Below are positions 8,418-16,209 of a DNA stretch of 59,898 nucleotides, piece by piece (the stretch's first letter is position 1; each line of letters opens with the position of its first letter). The stretch lies in assembly GCA_015057035.1 (NCBI GenBank), contig SVFC01000013.1:1-59898 (forward strand), written 5' to 3'. The notes beneath the pieces were generated by a model. The model ran no database searches. It was not told the origin of the DNA and saw only the letters and a list, made by a program, of their open reading frames with translations. The position numbers were made by a program, and so were the translations under genes. This DNA comes from Lachnospiraceae bacterium (GTDB taxonomy: Bacteria > Bacillota > Clostridia > Lachnospirales > Lachnospiraceae).

Positions 8418-10400
8418 TTGAATTTAGAAAACAATCATTATTATGAACATTTAGCGGAATTATATCCAACAATCAGTTCTGCATCATCAGAAATTATCAA
8501 TTTGCAGTCTATTTTGCATTTGCCAAAAGGAACGGAACACTTCCTTTCCGATATCCACGGCGAATATGATGCATTTTCCCATGTGCTTCGTAACGGTTCC
8601 GGTGCGGTGCGCAAGAAAATCGACGACGTATTCGGACATACATTAGGCAATGCAGACAAGACATCTCTTGCAACACTCATTTATTATCCAAGAGAAAAAA
8701 TGGCATTAGTGAAAAAACACGAGACCGATATGGAAAGCTGGTACAAGACCACTTTGTATCGTTTGATTGAAGTGTGTAAAATTGTATCCTCAAAATATAG
8801 CCGTTCCAAAGTGCGTAAGGCATTACCAATAGATTATGCATATGTAATCGAGGAACTTATTACAGAAAAACAGGAAGTCCTGAACAAAGAGGCTTATTAC
8901 GAAGCAATTGTAAATACCATCGTTGAACTGGGACAGACAGAGAGCTTTATCGTTGCGTTGTCTGAGCTGATTCAGCGTCTTGTTATCGATCATCTTCATA
9001 TCCTTGGAGATATCTATGACAGAGGACCTGCGCCACATATGATTATGGACGAACTGTGCCGTTATCATTCTGTGGATATTCAGTGGGGCAACCACGACAT
9101 CGTATGGATGGGCGCGGCAACGGGACAGTTGGCTTGTATCGCTGCGGTTATCCGTTCAAGTATCCGTTACGGCAATCTGGACCTTTTAGAAGAAGGCTAC
9201 GGCATCAATATGCTTCCATTGGCAACCCTTGCTATGAAGATCTATGAGAACGACCCATGTGACCGTTTCGTTCAGAAGGACAACAATAGTAACACCACTA
9301 GAATCGAAAATGAAATGGTGCGTAAGATGCACAAGGCCATCGCAATCATTCGTTTCAAATTAGAAGGTCAGTTAATCCAGAAATGGCCAGAATATGGCAT
9401 GGAAGAGCATTGTCGTCTCCACAAGATTAATTACGAAAAAGGCACTGTGGAAATCGATGGCGTAGAATATAAGATGCAGGATATGAATCTGCCAACCGTA
9501 GATCCAGAGAATCCATATGAACTGACAGAAGATGAGATGGAAGTTATGATGCGTCTGCAGTCGTCATTCCTTCACTGTGAAAAATTACAGAAACATGCAA
9601 AATTCCTTTTGAAAAAGGGAAGCATGTACAAAGTATACAATGGCAACCTTCTATACCACGGCTGTGTGCCAATGGAAAAGAATGGAGAGTTTGCCAAGGT
9701 TAACATTTACGGCAAAGAGTATAGTGGTAAGGCATTATATGATGTGCTGGAATCTTATGTACGTAAGGCATTTTTCTCTAAAGATAAAGCAGAAAAAGAA
9801 AAAGGTATGGACCTTATCTGGTACATTTGGACTGCTCCAAATTCACCAATTTATGGCCGTCACAAAATGGCAACCTTTGAACGCTATTTCTTAGACGAAA
9901 AAGAAATGCATCATGAAAGTAAAAATGCTTATTATAAGTTGATTGATAAACCAGAAATCGCAGACAAGATTCTGAAGGAATTCGGTCTGGACGGCGAGCA
10001 TATGCACATCATCAATGGACATGTGCCAGTACGCAGAATTTCTGGGGAAAGCCCAGTTAAGAGCAATGGTAAAGTCATCGTTATCGACGGTGGTTTTTCT
10101 AAGACTTATCAGAGCAAGACTGGTATCGCAGGCTACACACTGACCTTCAACTCTTATGGCCTGACCCTGTCTGCTCACGAGCCATTTGTTTCTTCCGAAG
10201 AAGCAATCCGCAAGGAAATGGACATCGTGTCTAAGCAGGAAGCTGTAGAATATATGGACAGACGTGTGCTGGTAGGCGACACCGATTTTGGTAAAAAGAT
10301 GCACGTTCGCATTGACGAGTTAAAAGAACTTATTCACCTGTATCAGACTGGTGAATTGGCGGAACGAGATAACTTCCGCAGGAGACAAGATTTACGTTAG
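8418..10400 (+). CDS. fbp: Fructose-1,6-bisphosphatase, class III
   Basis: This 660-residue protein matches the class III (Bacillus Fbp/YydE type) fructose-1,6-bisphosphatase, a metallophosphoesterase-fold enzyme of gluconeogenesis. Motifs are DIHGEYDAF (45-53), GDIYDRGP (about 196-203), GNHD (224-227) and the C-terminal INGHVPV. The start is TTG at 8418, preceded by a G-rich stretch at 8405-8410. The next in-frame ATG is near residue 95 and would remove the first metal site, so the TTG start is well supported. The stop is 9 bases before the next gene, suggesting cotranscription. Length agrees with the family (about 650-670). Confidence 0.95.
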   Translation: MNLENNHYYEHLAELYPTISSASSEIINLQSILHLPKGTEHFLSDIHGEYDAFSHVLRNGSGAVRKKIDDVFGHTLGNADKTSLATLIYYPREKMALVKKHETDMESWYKTTLYRLIEVCKIVSSKYSRSKVRKALPIDYAYVIEELITEKQEVLNKEAYYEAIVNTIVELGQTESFIVALSELIQRLVIDHLHILGDIYDRGPAPHMIMDELCRYHSVDIQWGNHDIVWMGAATGQLACIAAVIRSSIRYGNLDLLEEGYGINMLPLATLAMKIYENDPCDRFVQKDNNSNTTRIENEMVRKMHKAIAIIRFKLEGQLIQKWPEYGMEEHCRLHKINYEKGTVEIDGVEYKMQDMNLPTVDPENPYELTEDEMEVMMRLQSSFLHCEKLQKHAKFLLKKGSMYKVYNGNLLYHGCVPMEKNGEFAKVNIYGKEYSGKALYDVLESYVRKAFFSKDKAEKEKGMDLIWYIWTAPNSPIYGRHKMATFERYFLDEKEMHHESKNAYYKLIDKPEIADKILKEFGLDGEHMHIINGHVPVRRISGESPVKSNGKVIVIDGGFSKTYQSKTGIAGYTLTFNSYGLTLSAHEPFVSSEEAIRKEMDIVSKQEAVEYMDRRVLVGDTDFGKKMHVRIDELKELIHLYQTGELAERDNFRRRQDLR

Positions 10401-10409
10401 GAGCAAAAG

Positions 10410-11024
10410 ATGATTAACGTTAGTGGTTTTTTATTTGAAGATGAGGAAATGGCTGCCCAAGCACGTAAAGAGGAAGAGGGCGTCCGTTTCATAAAAGAAA
10501 AGAGCAATTTAAAGTCGCAGGAATCTGTGCTGAAACTGTACACAACGATTCTCCAGCAGAAACTTTTTGAAACACCAGTGGGACTACGTTTTCTTATGGA
10601 ATTACAGGGAGCACTCCTTGCTTCTGGCATGAAAAAAGAAGATATTCCAGTGCTTGATGTGGCATCTTTTGTGCCGGCACCTAAGGAAGAGCCTAAAAAA
10701 CGTCCTGTAAAGACCCGTGAAAAGAAGACGAATTTCCATCCGGTGAAAAAAATGAATGCCCGTGTAGAACAGGGAGGCGGTTACAAACAGGCCTTCCACG
10801 TAGCATTGTTTTTTGCCATTGTATTCGGATTGTCTGTGGTGGGAATGTTTGTCATTGCAGAAGTAAGTAGCGATAACATCAACATCATAAACTATGAGAA
10901 TAAACTTATCGATAAATACGAGCAATGGAGCAATGACCTGAAGGAAAAAGAAGACACCCTGAAGGAATGGGAAGAGGAATTGTCTGAGAGAGAAGAGGCT
11001 CTGAAAGGCGATTCTGCTCAGTAG
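10410..11024 (+). CDS. Membrane-anchored coiled-coil protein, unknown
   Basis: This 204-residue protein has a helical N-terminal domain (about 1-90, ending LLASGMKKEDIPVLDV), a basic proline/lysine linker (90-125), one membrane helix (about 128-152, FHVALFFAIVFGLSVVGMF), and a C-terminal charged coiled coil (about 165-200, rich in Lys/Glu heptads). The topology suggests a cytoplasmic N-terminal domain. It follows fbp by 9 bases and ends before a terminator, so the two form a small operon. I do not recognise the family, and no catalytic motif is seen. Confidence 0.75.
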   Translation: MINVSGFLFEDEEMAAQARKEEEGVRFIKEKSNLKSQESVLKLYTTILQQKLFETPVGLRFLMELQGALLASGMKKEDIPVLDVASFVPAPKEEPKKRPVKTREKKTNFHPVKKMNARVEQGGGYKQAFHVALFFAIVFGLSVVGMFVIAEVSSDNINIINYENKLIDKYEQWSNDLKEKEDTLKEWEEELSEREEALKGDSAQ

Positions 11025-11095
11025 AGTGAAATGTTTTTTGAATTTTGTGAAGTGTTCACATTATTTTCATAAGTTCATAGTAGTATCAGTGTGAT

Positions 11096-11124
11096 AAAGG
11101 GAAATCTTAGGATTTCCCTTTTAT
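11096..11124 (+). terminator. Terminator after the fbp operon
   Basis: AAAGGGAAATC pairs with GATTTCCCTTT over a TTAG loop, followed by a short T-rich tail. It lies before the response regulator gene. Confidence 0.75.
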
Positions 11125-11173
11125 AAAAATGATAATGAAATATGTAGATGCTACTGGAAAAGAGGATAGAAAA

Positions 11174-11860
11174 ATGGAGAAAATCAAAATTCTCGTTGTA
11201 GATGATGAAATGCGTATGCGAAAACTGGTTCGGGACTTCCTGGTTCGTCAGGACTATGAAGTCTTAGAAGCCGCTGACGGTGAAGAAGCACTGGACGTTT
11301 TCTACGCTGAAAAGAATATTGCCCTTATGATTCTGGATGTTATGATGCCACGTATGAACGGCTGGGACGTAGTCCGCGAAATTCGCCAGACATCAAAACT
11401 TCCAATTATTATGCTCACCGCCAAATCCGACGAACAGGACGAGCTTCTTGGATTCGAATTGGGTGTAGATGAATATATCTCAAAACCATTTTCGCCAAAG
11501 ATTCTCGTAGCCCGCGTTGAGGCAATCCTCCGTCGCGCAAACAAGATTGGCGAAGGCTCACAAATCAGAAGTGTTGGTGGAATCGTCATTGATAAATCTT
11601 CTCATATGGTTACCATCGATGGAGAGAAGATTGATCTAAGTTTCAAGGAATTTGAATTGCTGGATTACTTCATGGAGAACGAAGGAATCGCCCTGTCTCG
11701 TGACAAGATTCTGGACGGCGTGTGGAATTACGATTATTTTGGCGACGCCAGAACCATTGACACTCATGTAAAGAAACTGAGAGCAAAGATGGGTGAAAAA
11801 GGGGAATGTATCAAGACTGTATGGGGTGTTGGGTATCGATTTGAGAGCGAGAACGCCTAG
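11174..11860 (+). CDS. OmpR/PhoB-family response regulator, no adjacent kinase
   Basis: This 228-residue protein has a receiver domain (1-118) with the acidic pocket VVDDE, phospho-acceptor Asp55 in LILDVMMPR, Thr82 and Lys104. It is followed by a winged-helix DNA-binding domain (about 130-226) ending in IKTVWGVGYRFE. ATG 11174 follows GAGGAT at the usual distance; the in-frame ATG at 11129 lies too close to the terminator and adds 15 unrelated residues. No histidine kinase gene follows. An unpartnered kinase of matching type lies at 24375 on the same strand. It probably controls envelope genes, but targets are unknown. Confidence 0.92.
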   Translation: MEKIKILVVDDEMRMRKLVRDFLVRQDYEVLEAADGEEALDVFYAEKNIALMILDVMMPRMNGWDVVREIRQTSKLPIIMLTAKSDEQDELLGFELGVDEYISKPFSPKILVARVEAILRRANKIGEGSQIRSVGGIVIDKSSHMVTIDGEKIDLSFKEFELLDYFMENEGIALSRDKILDGVWNYDYFGDARTIDTHVKKLRAKMGEKGECIKTVWGVGYRFESENA

Positions 11861-11889
11861 AATAAGTCCCCGATTAGAGCAATTGAATA

Positions 11890-12011
11890 GAGCAAGGTAG
11901 AAAAGGCATTATGTGTGTGATGGAAGTTTACTTCCGTGAACACACATGGTGCCTTTTTGATTGTTGGCGCTAGCCAACCGCCTGAAAGGACTCTTTCAGG
12001 CGACCTTGCTC
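11890..12011 (+). ncRNA. Branched structured element A (closing stem around three hairpins); likely includes the terminator of the regulator gene
   Basis: A 9-bp closing stem, GAGCAAGGT (11890-11898) with ACCTTGCTC (12003-12011), encloses three hairpins. The first, 11901-11957, is a long arm (ATGTGTGT/ACACACAT core) ending in a T-run. The second, 11963-11978, is GTTGGC-gcta-GCCAAC. The third, 11980-12001, is GCCTGAAAG-gact-CTTTCAGGC. Linkers are 1-5 bases. The first hairpin plus T-run can terminate the upstream regulator transcript. The whole could be an RNA or a DNA cruciform element; its function is unknown. Confidence 0.5.
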
Positions 12012-12218
12012 GTCCTAAATCGATACACATATATCTCATAGGTCTTGTATATGACCCTAAACAGTCAGCGAGTGAACCGCAGGTTCACGAGTCTGGGCCG
12101 GATTAGAACGAAAATGATTCGAGTTGGGCCCTAGGCTTGCCAAGTCCATCCATTCTATTAACAATTCGACGACATGGTAAGGAAAAAGTCCAGCCAGCAT
12201 GAAAAAATACTGATAATA

Positions 12219-12282
12219 TAGGTGTTTTTAATAAATATGGAAAGAAATAGTGATGGCTATTTCATTATTCTAGGTGTTTTTA
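12219..12282 (+). promoter_or_regulatory. Operator-like direct repeats flanking a palindrome
   Basis: TAGGTGTTTTTA occurs at 12219-12230 and again at 12271-12282, exactly 52 bases apart. Between them lies the palindrome GAAATAG-n6-CTATTTC (12244-12263). This is upstream of the truncated gene at 12410 and may be its old control region. Confidence 0.4.
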
Positions 12283-12409
12283 TTGGAGACAATAAAGTAT
12301 AGTATTAATATGTTAAAACCATAACGTAATATGCTGTGTTGATAAACTAGTGCGTTTTTGATAGAATTTATCTATCGAGTAAAAATAAAATATTGGGTTG
12401 AGAATATAA

Positions 12410-12868
12410 ATGAGAAGGGATTTATTAGAAAGAGAAGAAATGGGAGCAGAAGAATTGAGAAATACGTTGATAGATAATAATACTAAGAATTTATTAGTAG
12501 AAATTACTATTTCCGAGGAAAGTATTGATTTTACATCATCTATTCAAAGCGCAAAAGAGCATGCTGAATTAGAATTATATTCGATTGAGGAAACAATGAA
12601 TTCTATCCAGGAAATTAAGCCGACCTGCGATAATTTGGATTATGCATTGGCGGCAAGCTCAGGTGCGATTTGTGGTGTGATGGATATATTTTTGGTTGGT
12701 AAACCAGGAGAATCACCGCTTGGAGAGATAACGGATAAGTGGTTTTCTGACCGTACTATGGATTTTGCAAGGATATGTGGATGGAGTGGAAAGGAAGAAA
12801 ATTCACTATCTTCTGCGATAAGATTTTTGGAAAAAAAGTTTAAGATATCTAAAATTGGAGATAAATAA
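12410..12868 (+). pseudogene. 3'-truncated gene of unknown function, cut by the IS element
   Basis: The frame encodes 152 residues, but the last few codons and the stop come from the IS sequence: the junction lies near 12850. The remaining part starts with a charged helical segment and contains the Gly/Ala-rich hydrophobic stretch YALAASSGAICGVMDIFLVG (about 80-99), possibly membrane-associated, then a helical segment with DRTMDFARICGW. The style suggests that only the N-terminal part of a longer protein remains. No strong ribosome site precedes ATG 12410; ATG 12440 (MGAEEL) is an alternative start. I do not recognise the family. Loss of the C-terminus makes activity doubtful. Confidence 0.6.
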
Positions 12869-13287
12869 ATCTTTGTACCAAATAAAGAAAACTCCGTGAT
12901 ATCGGTAGTCCACTTTTGATTTGGAGCAGTTGCTGTAAAGTCTCGTTGAATAAGATTTGGAGCTACTTTTCCTATTTCTCCTTTGTATGAACGATACTTT
13001 TTTATTCTAACCATACATTTTAATTTTAAGACGGTCATCAATCGTTGAACAGTCTTATGATTAATTCTGTAACCACGGTTGCGAAGTTCCATTGTGATTC
13101 TACGATATCCATAACGTCCCTGATTTTCATGATAGATAGAATTTATTTCATCTTTAATACTGGCGTACTTATCCCTTTCCTTTGACTTCCTCAAATAATA
13201 ATAGTAAGTACTTCGAGGCATTCCGACATACTCTAATAATGCTGTCAGTTTAAATTCTTGCCTTAACTCAGTAATGACAGCTACTTT
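12850..13287 (-). pseudogene. IS3-type transposase orfB, truncated
   Basis: The frame runs from the orfA end (13287, reached by a -1 frameshift as usual in IS3 elements) and reads the HTH-21-like region (YYYYLRKSKERDK, RYGYRRITMELRNRGY) and the beginning of the DDE integrase domain at NQKWTTDITEF, which has the first catalytic Asp (TTDIT). After LSPILD the homology ends and the frame runs into host sequence. The second Asp and the Glu of the DDE triad are absent, so the transposase is dead. Confidence 0.85.
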
Positions 13288-13805
13288 GTCTCTTTCTCCG
13301 ACTTTTCCCGCTCTTGAATTAAGGCATTCAATTTTTTTAAATATGCATTCTCCATACGAAGACGTTGTACTTCAGCTAATAAATCTTCATTTTTTTCGAT
13401 ATTACTCTGCTTAGGAGTATTCTTTTTTGTATCCTTCATTTTCCTTGGCCGTCCTCTTTTATCGATATATAGGGCCTCTTTTCCTTGTTCATAATAAATT
13501 CTTTCCCATTTCGCAATAGAACCACGAGTAGGAATGTTAAAGTGTGCTGCGGTTTGACGTATAGAAGCTCCTGTATTATGCATATATTCTACGACAGTTG
13601 CTTTAAAATCACCAGTATAAGTTCCATAGGTAGTACATAATCCTTCAATACCGTGTTTTGAATATGCATCTTTCCATTCACGGATTAAGGATTCGTCTAT
13701 GCCATATTCCTTTGATAAATCATTAAGGCTTACATTTCCCTTTTGATATTTTTGTGCAATTTCAAATTTTAAATCTGTGGTATATTTTTTCTTTCCGCCG
13801 GACAT
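13281..13805 (-). CDS. IS3-type transposase orfA (DNA-binding subunit)
   Basis: This 174-residue protein has two helix-turn-helix segments (about 8-50: YTTDLKFEIAQKY...LSKEYGIDESLIREWKDAY; and about 65-110: ATVVEYMHNTGASIRQTAAHFNIP), then a basic segment and a C-terminal leucine-zipper-like coiled coil (LLAEVQRLRMENAYLKKLNAL). This is the IS150-group OrfA arrangement. It binds the IS ends and is normally fused to OrfB by programmed -1 frameshifting near its stop. It is intact, but its partner is truncated, so it may at most act on related copies elsewhere. Confidence 0.88.
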   Translation of the reverse strand: MSGGKKKYTTDLKFEIAQKYQKGNVSLNDLSKEYGIDESLIREWKDAYSKHGIEGLCTTYGTYTGDFKATVVEYMHNTGASIRQTAAHFNIPTRGSIAKWERIYYEQGKEALYIDKRGRPRKMKDTKKNTPKQSNIEKNEDLLAEVQRLRMENAYLKKLNALIQEREKSEKETK

Positions 13806-13887
13806 AAAATTAACCCCTTTCGTTAGACTTGGTTTTGTCTAACAAAAGGGGTTCACTTCACAATGAACAGGGAAGGTTTTTGTTATG

Positions 13888-13974
13888 TTACTGACAAATC
13901 AAGTAAATGAATGTCAGCAATGCTAGAATGAACATGCCAAAAGACATAAGGTCTTTAAAGTCAAATCTTTTCAT
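13888..13974 (-). CDS. Holin-like type I toxin peptide (28 residues)
   Basis: A short frame on the minus strand encodes 28 residues: a charged start (MKRFDFKD) followed by one membrane helix with LMSFGMFILALLTFIYLI. This is the pattern of the putative holin-like toxins (TxpA/BsrG-like, Hol_Tox family), membrane peptides of type I toxin-antitoxin systems. The ribosome site GGAGG lies 8 bases before ATG 13974; an ATG two codons earlier is too close to it. A consensus promoter (14058-14086) drives it, and the leader can hide the ribosome site in a hairpin (13983-14007). An antisense RNA antitoxin is expected but I cannot place its promoter. The IS end lies 26 bases past the stop. Confidence 0.75.
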   Translation of the reverse strand: MKRFDFKDLMSFGMFILALLTFIYLICQ

Positions 13975-13982
13975 AAGCATCA

Positions 13983-14007
13983 CCTCCATTCTATGTAAAA
14001 ATGGAGG
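13983..14007 (-). promoter_or_regulatory. Ribosome-site-sequestering hairpin in the toxin leader
   Basis: CCTCCATT (13983-13990) and AATGGAGG (14000-14007) are exact reverse complements. In the minus-strand mRNA the GGAGG ribosome site of the toxin is therefore buried in an 8-bp stem with a 9-base loop. This is a known way to keep type I toxin mRNA untranslated. Confidence 0.8.
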
Positions 14008-14057
14008 TCAACCACCCTGTATCACGATTGCCAGTAGCAATTCTGCTACTAAATAGT

Positions 14058-14086
14058 ATTATAACACCAACGATGGGCGAACGCAA
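14058..14086 (-). promoter_or_regulatory. Strong promoter of the toxin mRNA
   Basis: Reading the minus strand: TTGCGT (14086-14081), a 17-base spacer, then TATAAT (14063-14058), with TG at the extended -10 position. The transcript would begin near 14051 with a hairpin, AGTAGCA-n4-TGCTACT, at its 5' end, which may stabilise it. Confidence 0.8.
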
Positions 14087-14267
14087 GTTCGAAAAAGAAT
14101 TGTTGTTCTAGTGAATAGCTTCTATAGTTGACATAATCGATTAGAGAAAATGGAACTGTTTTATTGGGGTGGAATGTGATAGAATGGAATTGTAAATCTT
14201 GAATTAAACAATTAGTTCGAAATATTGGCGAGAAAGGTATTAGTTTAATTTTATGGAGGTATTTAAA

Positions 14268-14582
14268 ATGAAAAAAGAAACAGCATTAAACATATTAACA
14301 TTTTTGCCTTTGATTTCAGAGGTTATAAGCATGTTCTTTTTACCAATGGCAATTCCTGTTCATTACAATGCTGATTTACATGTAATAAAATATGGCGTTA
14401 AATATATGTTGTTGTTAATAGGCGTTTTGGTAGTGGCCTTCGGATTATTTATGAAGATGATATATAAATCTAGCGTTAATACGAATAGAGAAACGATAGT
14501 TTATAGGTTAAGTGTTATAGCATTGCTAATTTTTAACGGAATAAACATCTTTGCATTAGTTAATGCATTCTTAAAGGTTTAA
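14268..14582 (+). CDS. Small DUF1648-like membrane protein
   Basis: This 104-residue protein has three hydrophobic segments (about 8-28, 45-67, 80-102). Its short exposed motif IPVHYNADLHVIKYGVKY resembles the DUF1648 segment found at the start of SdpI-type immunity proteins (the usual motif is LPxHfnxxGxxxxwgsK). Only the DUF1648 part is present, not the SdpI signal-receptor part. ATG 14268 follows GGAGG at 8 bases; the ATG at 14253 overlaps that site and is rejected. It lies in the AT-rich accessory stretch beside the toxin. A role in envelope stress or immunity is only a suggestion. Confidence 0.65.
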   Translation: MKKETALNILTFLPLISEVISMFFLPMAIPVHYNADLHVIKYGVKYMLLLIGVLVVAFGLFMKMIYKSSVNTNRETIVYRLSVIALLIFNGINIFALVNAFLKV

Positions 14583-14607
14583 ATTACAATTTAAGGAGGC
14601 GACTCTT

Positions 14608-15006
14608 ATGGAATGTCCTTTTTGCAAAATAATTAAAAAGCAGGCAGAGGCCCATATCATCCATGAGTCAGAAAATATTATCGCGTTTTTAGATGTTGAC
14701 CCAATCAATGAGGGGCATGTTCTTATTGTTCCCAAGATACATGAAGCATCAATTGATAATATGCCAATAGATATCTTAACTGAAATAGTTGAGTTGGCTC
14801 AGAGAGTTGTTACTGCATTCAAAGAAGTATACCATATAGACGGATATAGTATTATGCAAAATGGCGGAGAATTTTGTGACTTCGGGCATGGACATTTTCA
14901 TGTTTTTCCTAGATATAAGAATGATGGATTTGGATGGAAATATCCAGAAGGGACATTTGAATATTCGGCTAAAGTAGCTGAACAACTTAGAAATGCAATG
15001 CGTTAA
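14608..15006 (+). CDS. HIT-family nucleotide hydrolase
   Basis: This 132-residue protein is a histidine triad protein. The catalytic triad HGHFH occupies residues 94-98 and is followed by VFPR; the N-terminal CPFC (3-6) and the segment DVDPINEGHVLIVPK (29-43) are typical of the Hint/HinT-like branch. Such enzymes hydrolyse nucleoside phosphoramidates, adenylated compounds or dinucleotides in the cytoplasm. AAGGAGG-type ribosome site upstream. It is spaced 25 bases from the DUF1648 gene and 20 from the next gene, so possibly one transcript. Substrate unknown. Confidence 0.9.
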   Translation: MECPFCKIIKKQAEAHIIHESENIIAFLDVDPINEGHVLIVPKIHEASIDNMPIDILTEIVELAQRVVTAFKEVYHIDGYSIMQNGGEFCDFGHGHFHVFPRYKNDGFGWKYPEGTFEYSAKVAEQLRNAMR

Positions 15007-15026
15007 GTGTTTTTGGAGGGCTTATT

Positions 15027-15740
15027 ATGGCAACTTGGGTTACCCATTTGATAATTGCAGACAGAGTACTGGAAAAAATCCCTAATCTCTGTAGGCATGA
15101 ATTTTGTGTCGGAAATATTGCGCCTGACTGTAATGTGGAAAACGAAGATTGGACAAGCTTTACGCCGTCCCGTGAAGTAACTCATTGGATGACAGCAGGG
15201 CGAAAAGTAGCAGCTGATTGCGATAGATTTTTACATGAATATATCGAAAAGAAAGAGATATCTTCTGTTCAGGAGGAGTCTTTCCTATTGGGTTACTATG
15301 CACATTTGATAACCGATGCAGAATTTCAGAGGGTGATACGTGACGAAGACAGAGTCAAAGCTTCTTGGAAAAGAATAAAGTCATGTGATGAATTGAGAGA
15401 AAAAGCAATCGGTTTGCCAGAAACTTGGGATTCTGTAAAGATGCTGATAAGTGGCAGGGAAAGAATGGGAGATATCTATTCGTTGGAAAGAGAATACTTA
15501 GACACGCATCCGGACTCAGGTTACCTTACAGAAATCATTGGACTTGAAACTTTTCCTGATTATTTAGATTATCTGCCGGAGAATGCGATTCCACGCAAAA
15601 TCAAAGTTATGGGATATATGCCACAGAAAATAGCTACTACATATCCGTATGTTGGTATGTCCAAAGAAGAGTATATGTCATTTCTTGATAGTGCCACCGA
15701 ATTGGTTGTTAATGCGATATGCTCATATAAAACTCATTGA
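15027..15740 (+). CDS. Zinc-dependent phospholipase C-like protein
   Basis: This 237-residue protein resembles the zinc-dependent phospholipase C domain family of small Firmicute proteins. Candidate metal ligands are His7 (ATWVTHLIIADRV), Asp34 (NIAPDCN), His53 (EVTHWM), His92 and Asp96 (YYAHLITDAEF). There is no signal peptide, unlike secreted clostridial PLC, so an intracellular role is likely. GGAGG ribosome site 8 bases upstream. Function in this family is mostly unproven; lipid hydrolysis is inferred only from the fold. It is part of the small-gene cluster 14268-16079. Confidence 0.7.
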   Translation: MATWVTHLIIADRVLEKIPNLCRHEFCVGNIAPDCNVENEDWTSFTPSREVTHWMTAGRKVAADCDRFLHEYIEKKEISSVQEESFLLGYYAHLITDAEFQRVIRDEDRVKASWKRIKSCDELREKAIGLPETWDSVKMLISGRERMGDIYSLEREYLDTHPDSGYLTEIIGLETFPDYLDYLPENAIPRKIKVMGYMPQKIATTYPYVGMSKEEYMSFLDSATELVVNAICSYKTH

Positions 15741-15755
15741 TAATTAAAAGGCAAA

Positions 15756-16079
15756 ATGCTACAATATAGTAGCAAGGTAGGAGTATATAAAAAGAAAATG
15801 GGCAATATCAAGGACGCGGTCAATCGTGCGGTGGATGAATGTATTCAAGAAGGCAGATTGGTGGAGTTCCTTGAGAAATATCGAGGTGAGATTATGGCAA
15901 ATGTATTAACTGATTTTAATGAAGAAGCTTTTATAAAAGATATGAAAGAAGAAGGCCGTGAAGAAGCGAAATTTGAAATTGTTATTAATCTGCTTGATGT
16001 TTTATCTGATGAGGAGATAGCTAGGAGAATCGGATTGCCATTAGAAACAGTACAACAGTTGCGTAAAGAAAATGAATAA
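15756..16079 (+). pseudogene. C-terminal remnant of an Rpn-family PD-(D/E)XK nuclease
   Basis: The 107 residues carry the characteristic tail of Rpn (recombination-promoting nuclease / transposase_31) proteins: DAVNRAVDECIQEGRLVEFL, then EVxxxVLTDFNEEAFIKDMKEEGREE and a helical end with LSDEEIARRIGLPLETVQQL. The N-terminal nuclease domain with its catalytic PD-(D/E)xK residues is missing. The first residues (MLQYSSKVGVYKKK) look unrelated, so a deletion has likely removed about two thirds of the gene. ATG 15798 (MGNIKD) is an alternative start. Such tails are sometimes translated alone from an internal start in Rpn genes, so a role cannot be fully ruled out. Confidence 0.65.
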
Positions 16080-16087
16080 AAGATTTC

Positions 16088-16117
16088 AACAGGAAGTGAA
16101 AAGCGCTTCCTGTTTTT
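16088..16117 (+). terminator. Terminator after the Rpn remnant
   Basis: AACAGGAAG pairs with CTTCCTGTT around a 9-base loop, followed by a run of T. Confidence 0.85.
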
Positions 16118-16126
16118 TATTTCCAT

Positions 16127-16155
16127 TTTACATTAGTTGTGATACAATATAATAT
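16127..16155 (+). promoter_or_regulatory. Candidate promoter of the barnase-like gene
   Basis: TTTACA (16127-16132), a 17-base spacer and TAATAT (16150-16155) lie 55 bases before the start codon. Confidence 0.5.
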
Positions 16156-16209
16156 GAACAAATTTTAGATTTTCATCTTAGTATTTAACGAGAAGAACCA
16201 AGGAGTAAT

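Larger units (their letters stand above)
11861..12409. other. 549-base gene-poor region with hairpins and operator-like repeats
   Basis: No convincing coding frame is seen. It holds the branched element at 11890-12011, a GTGAACC/GGTTCAC hairpin near 12070-12090, a GC-richer patch with two GGGCC boxes near 12100-12133, and the direct repeats and palindrome at 12219-12282. AT-rich sequence leads into the truncated gene at 12410. Confidence 0.7.
12850..13862 (-). mobile_element. Truncated IS3-family (IS150-like) insertion sequence
   Basis: About 1.0 kb remains of an element normally near 1.4 kb. On the minus strand it begins TGTGAAGTGAACCCC (13862 downward), matching the TGT...GAACCCC pattern of IS150-group terminal inverted repeats. 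It then carries orfA, the start of orfB in the -1 frame, and breaks off inside the catalytic domain of orfB near 12850. The right terminal repeat is missing, so it cannot move by itself. The left end lies 26 bases from the stop codon of the small toxin gene. The break point fuses to the gene at 12410, so a deletion reaching from inside the IS into that gene is the simplest history. Confidence 0.85.

Noticed and set aside
12640..13221. Intact 193-residue orfB
   Set aside because: Beyond about 12850 the frame leaves IS homology and reads the complement of the truncated host gene, so it is a broken orfB.
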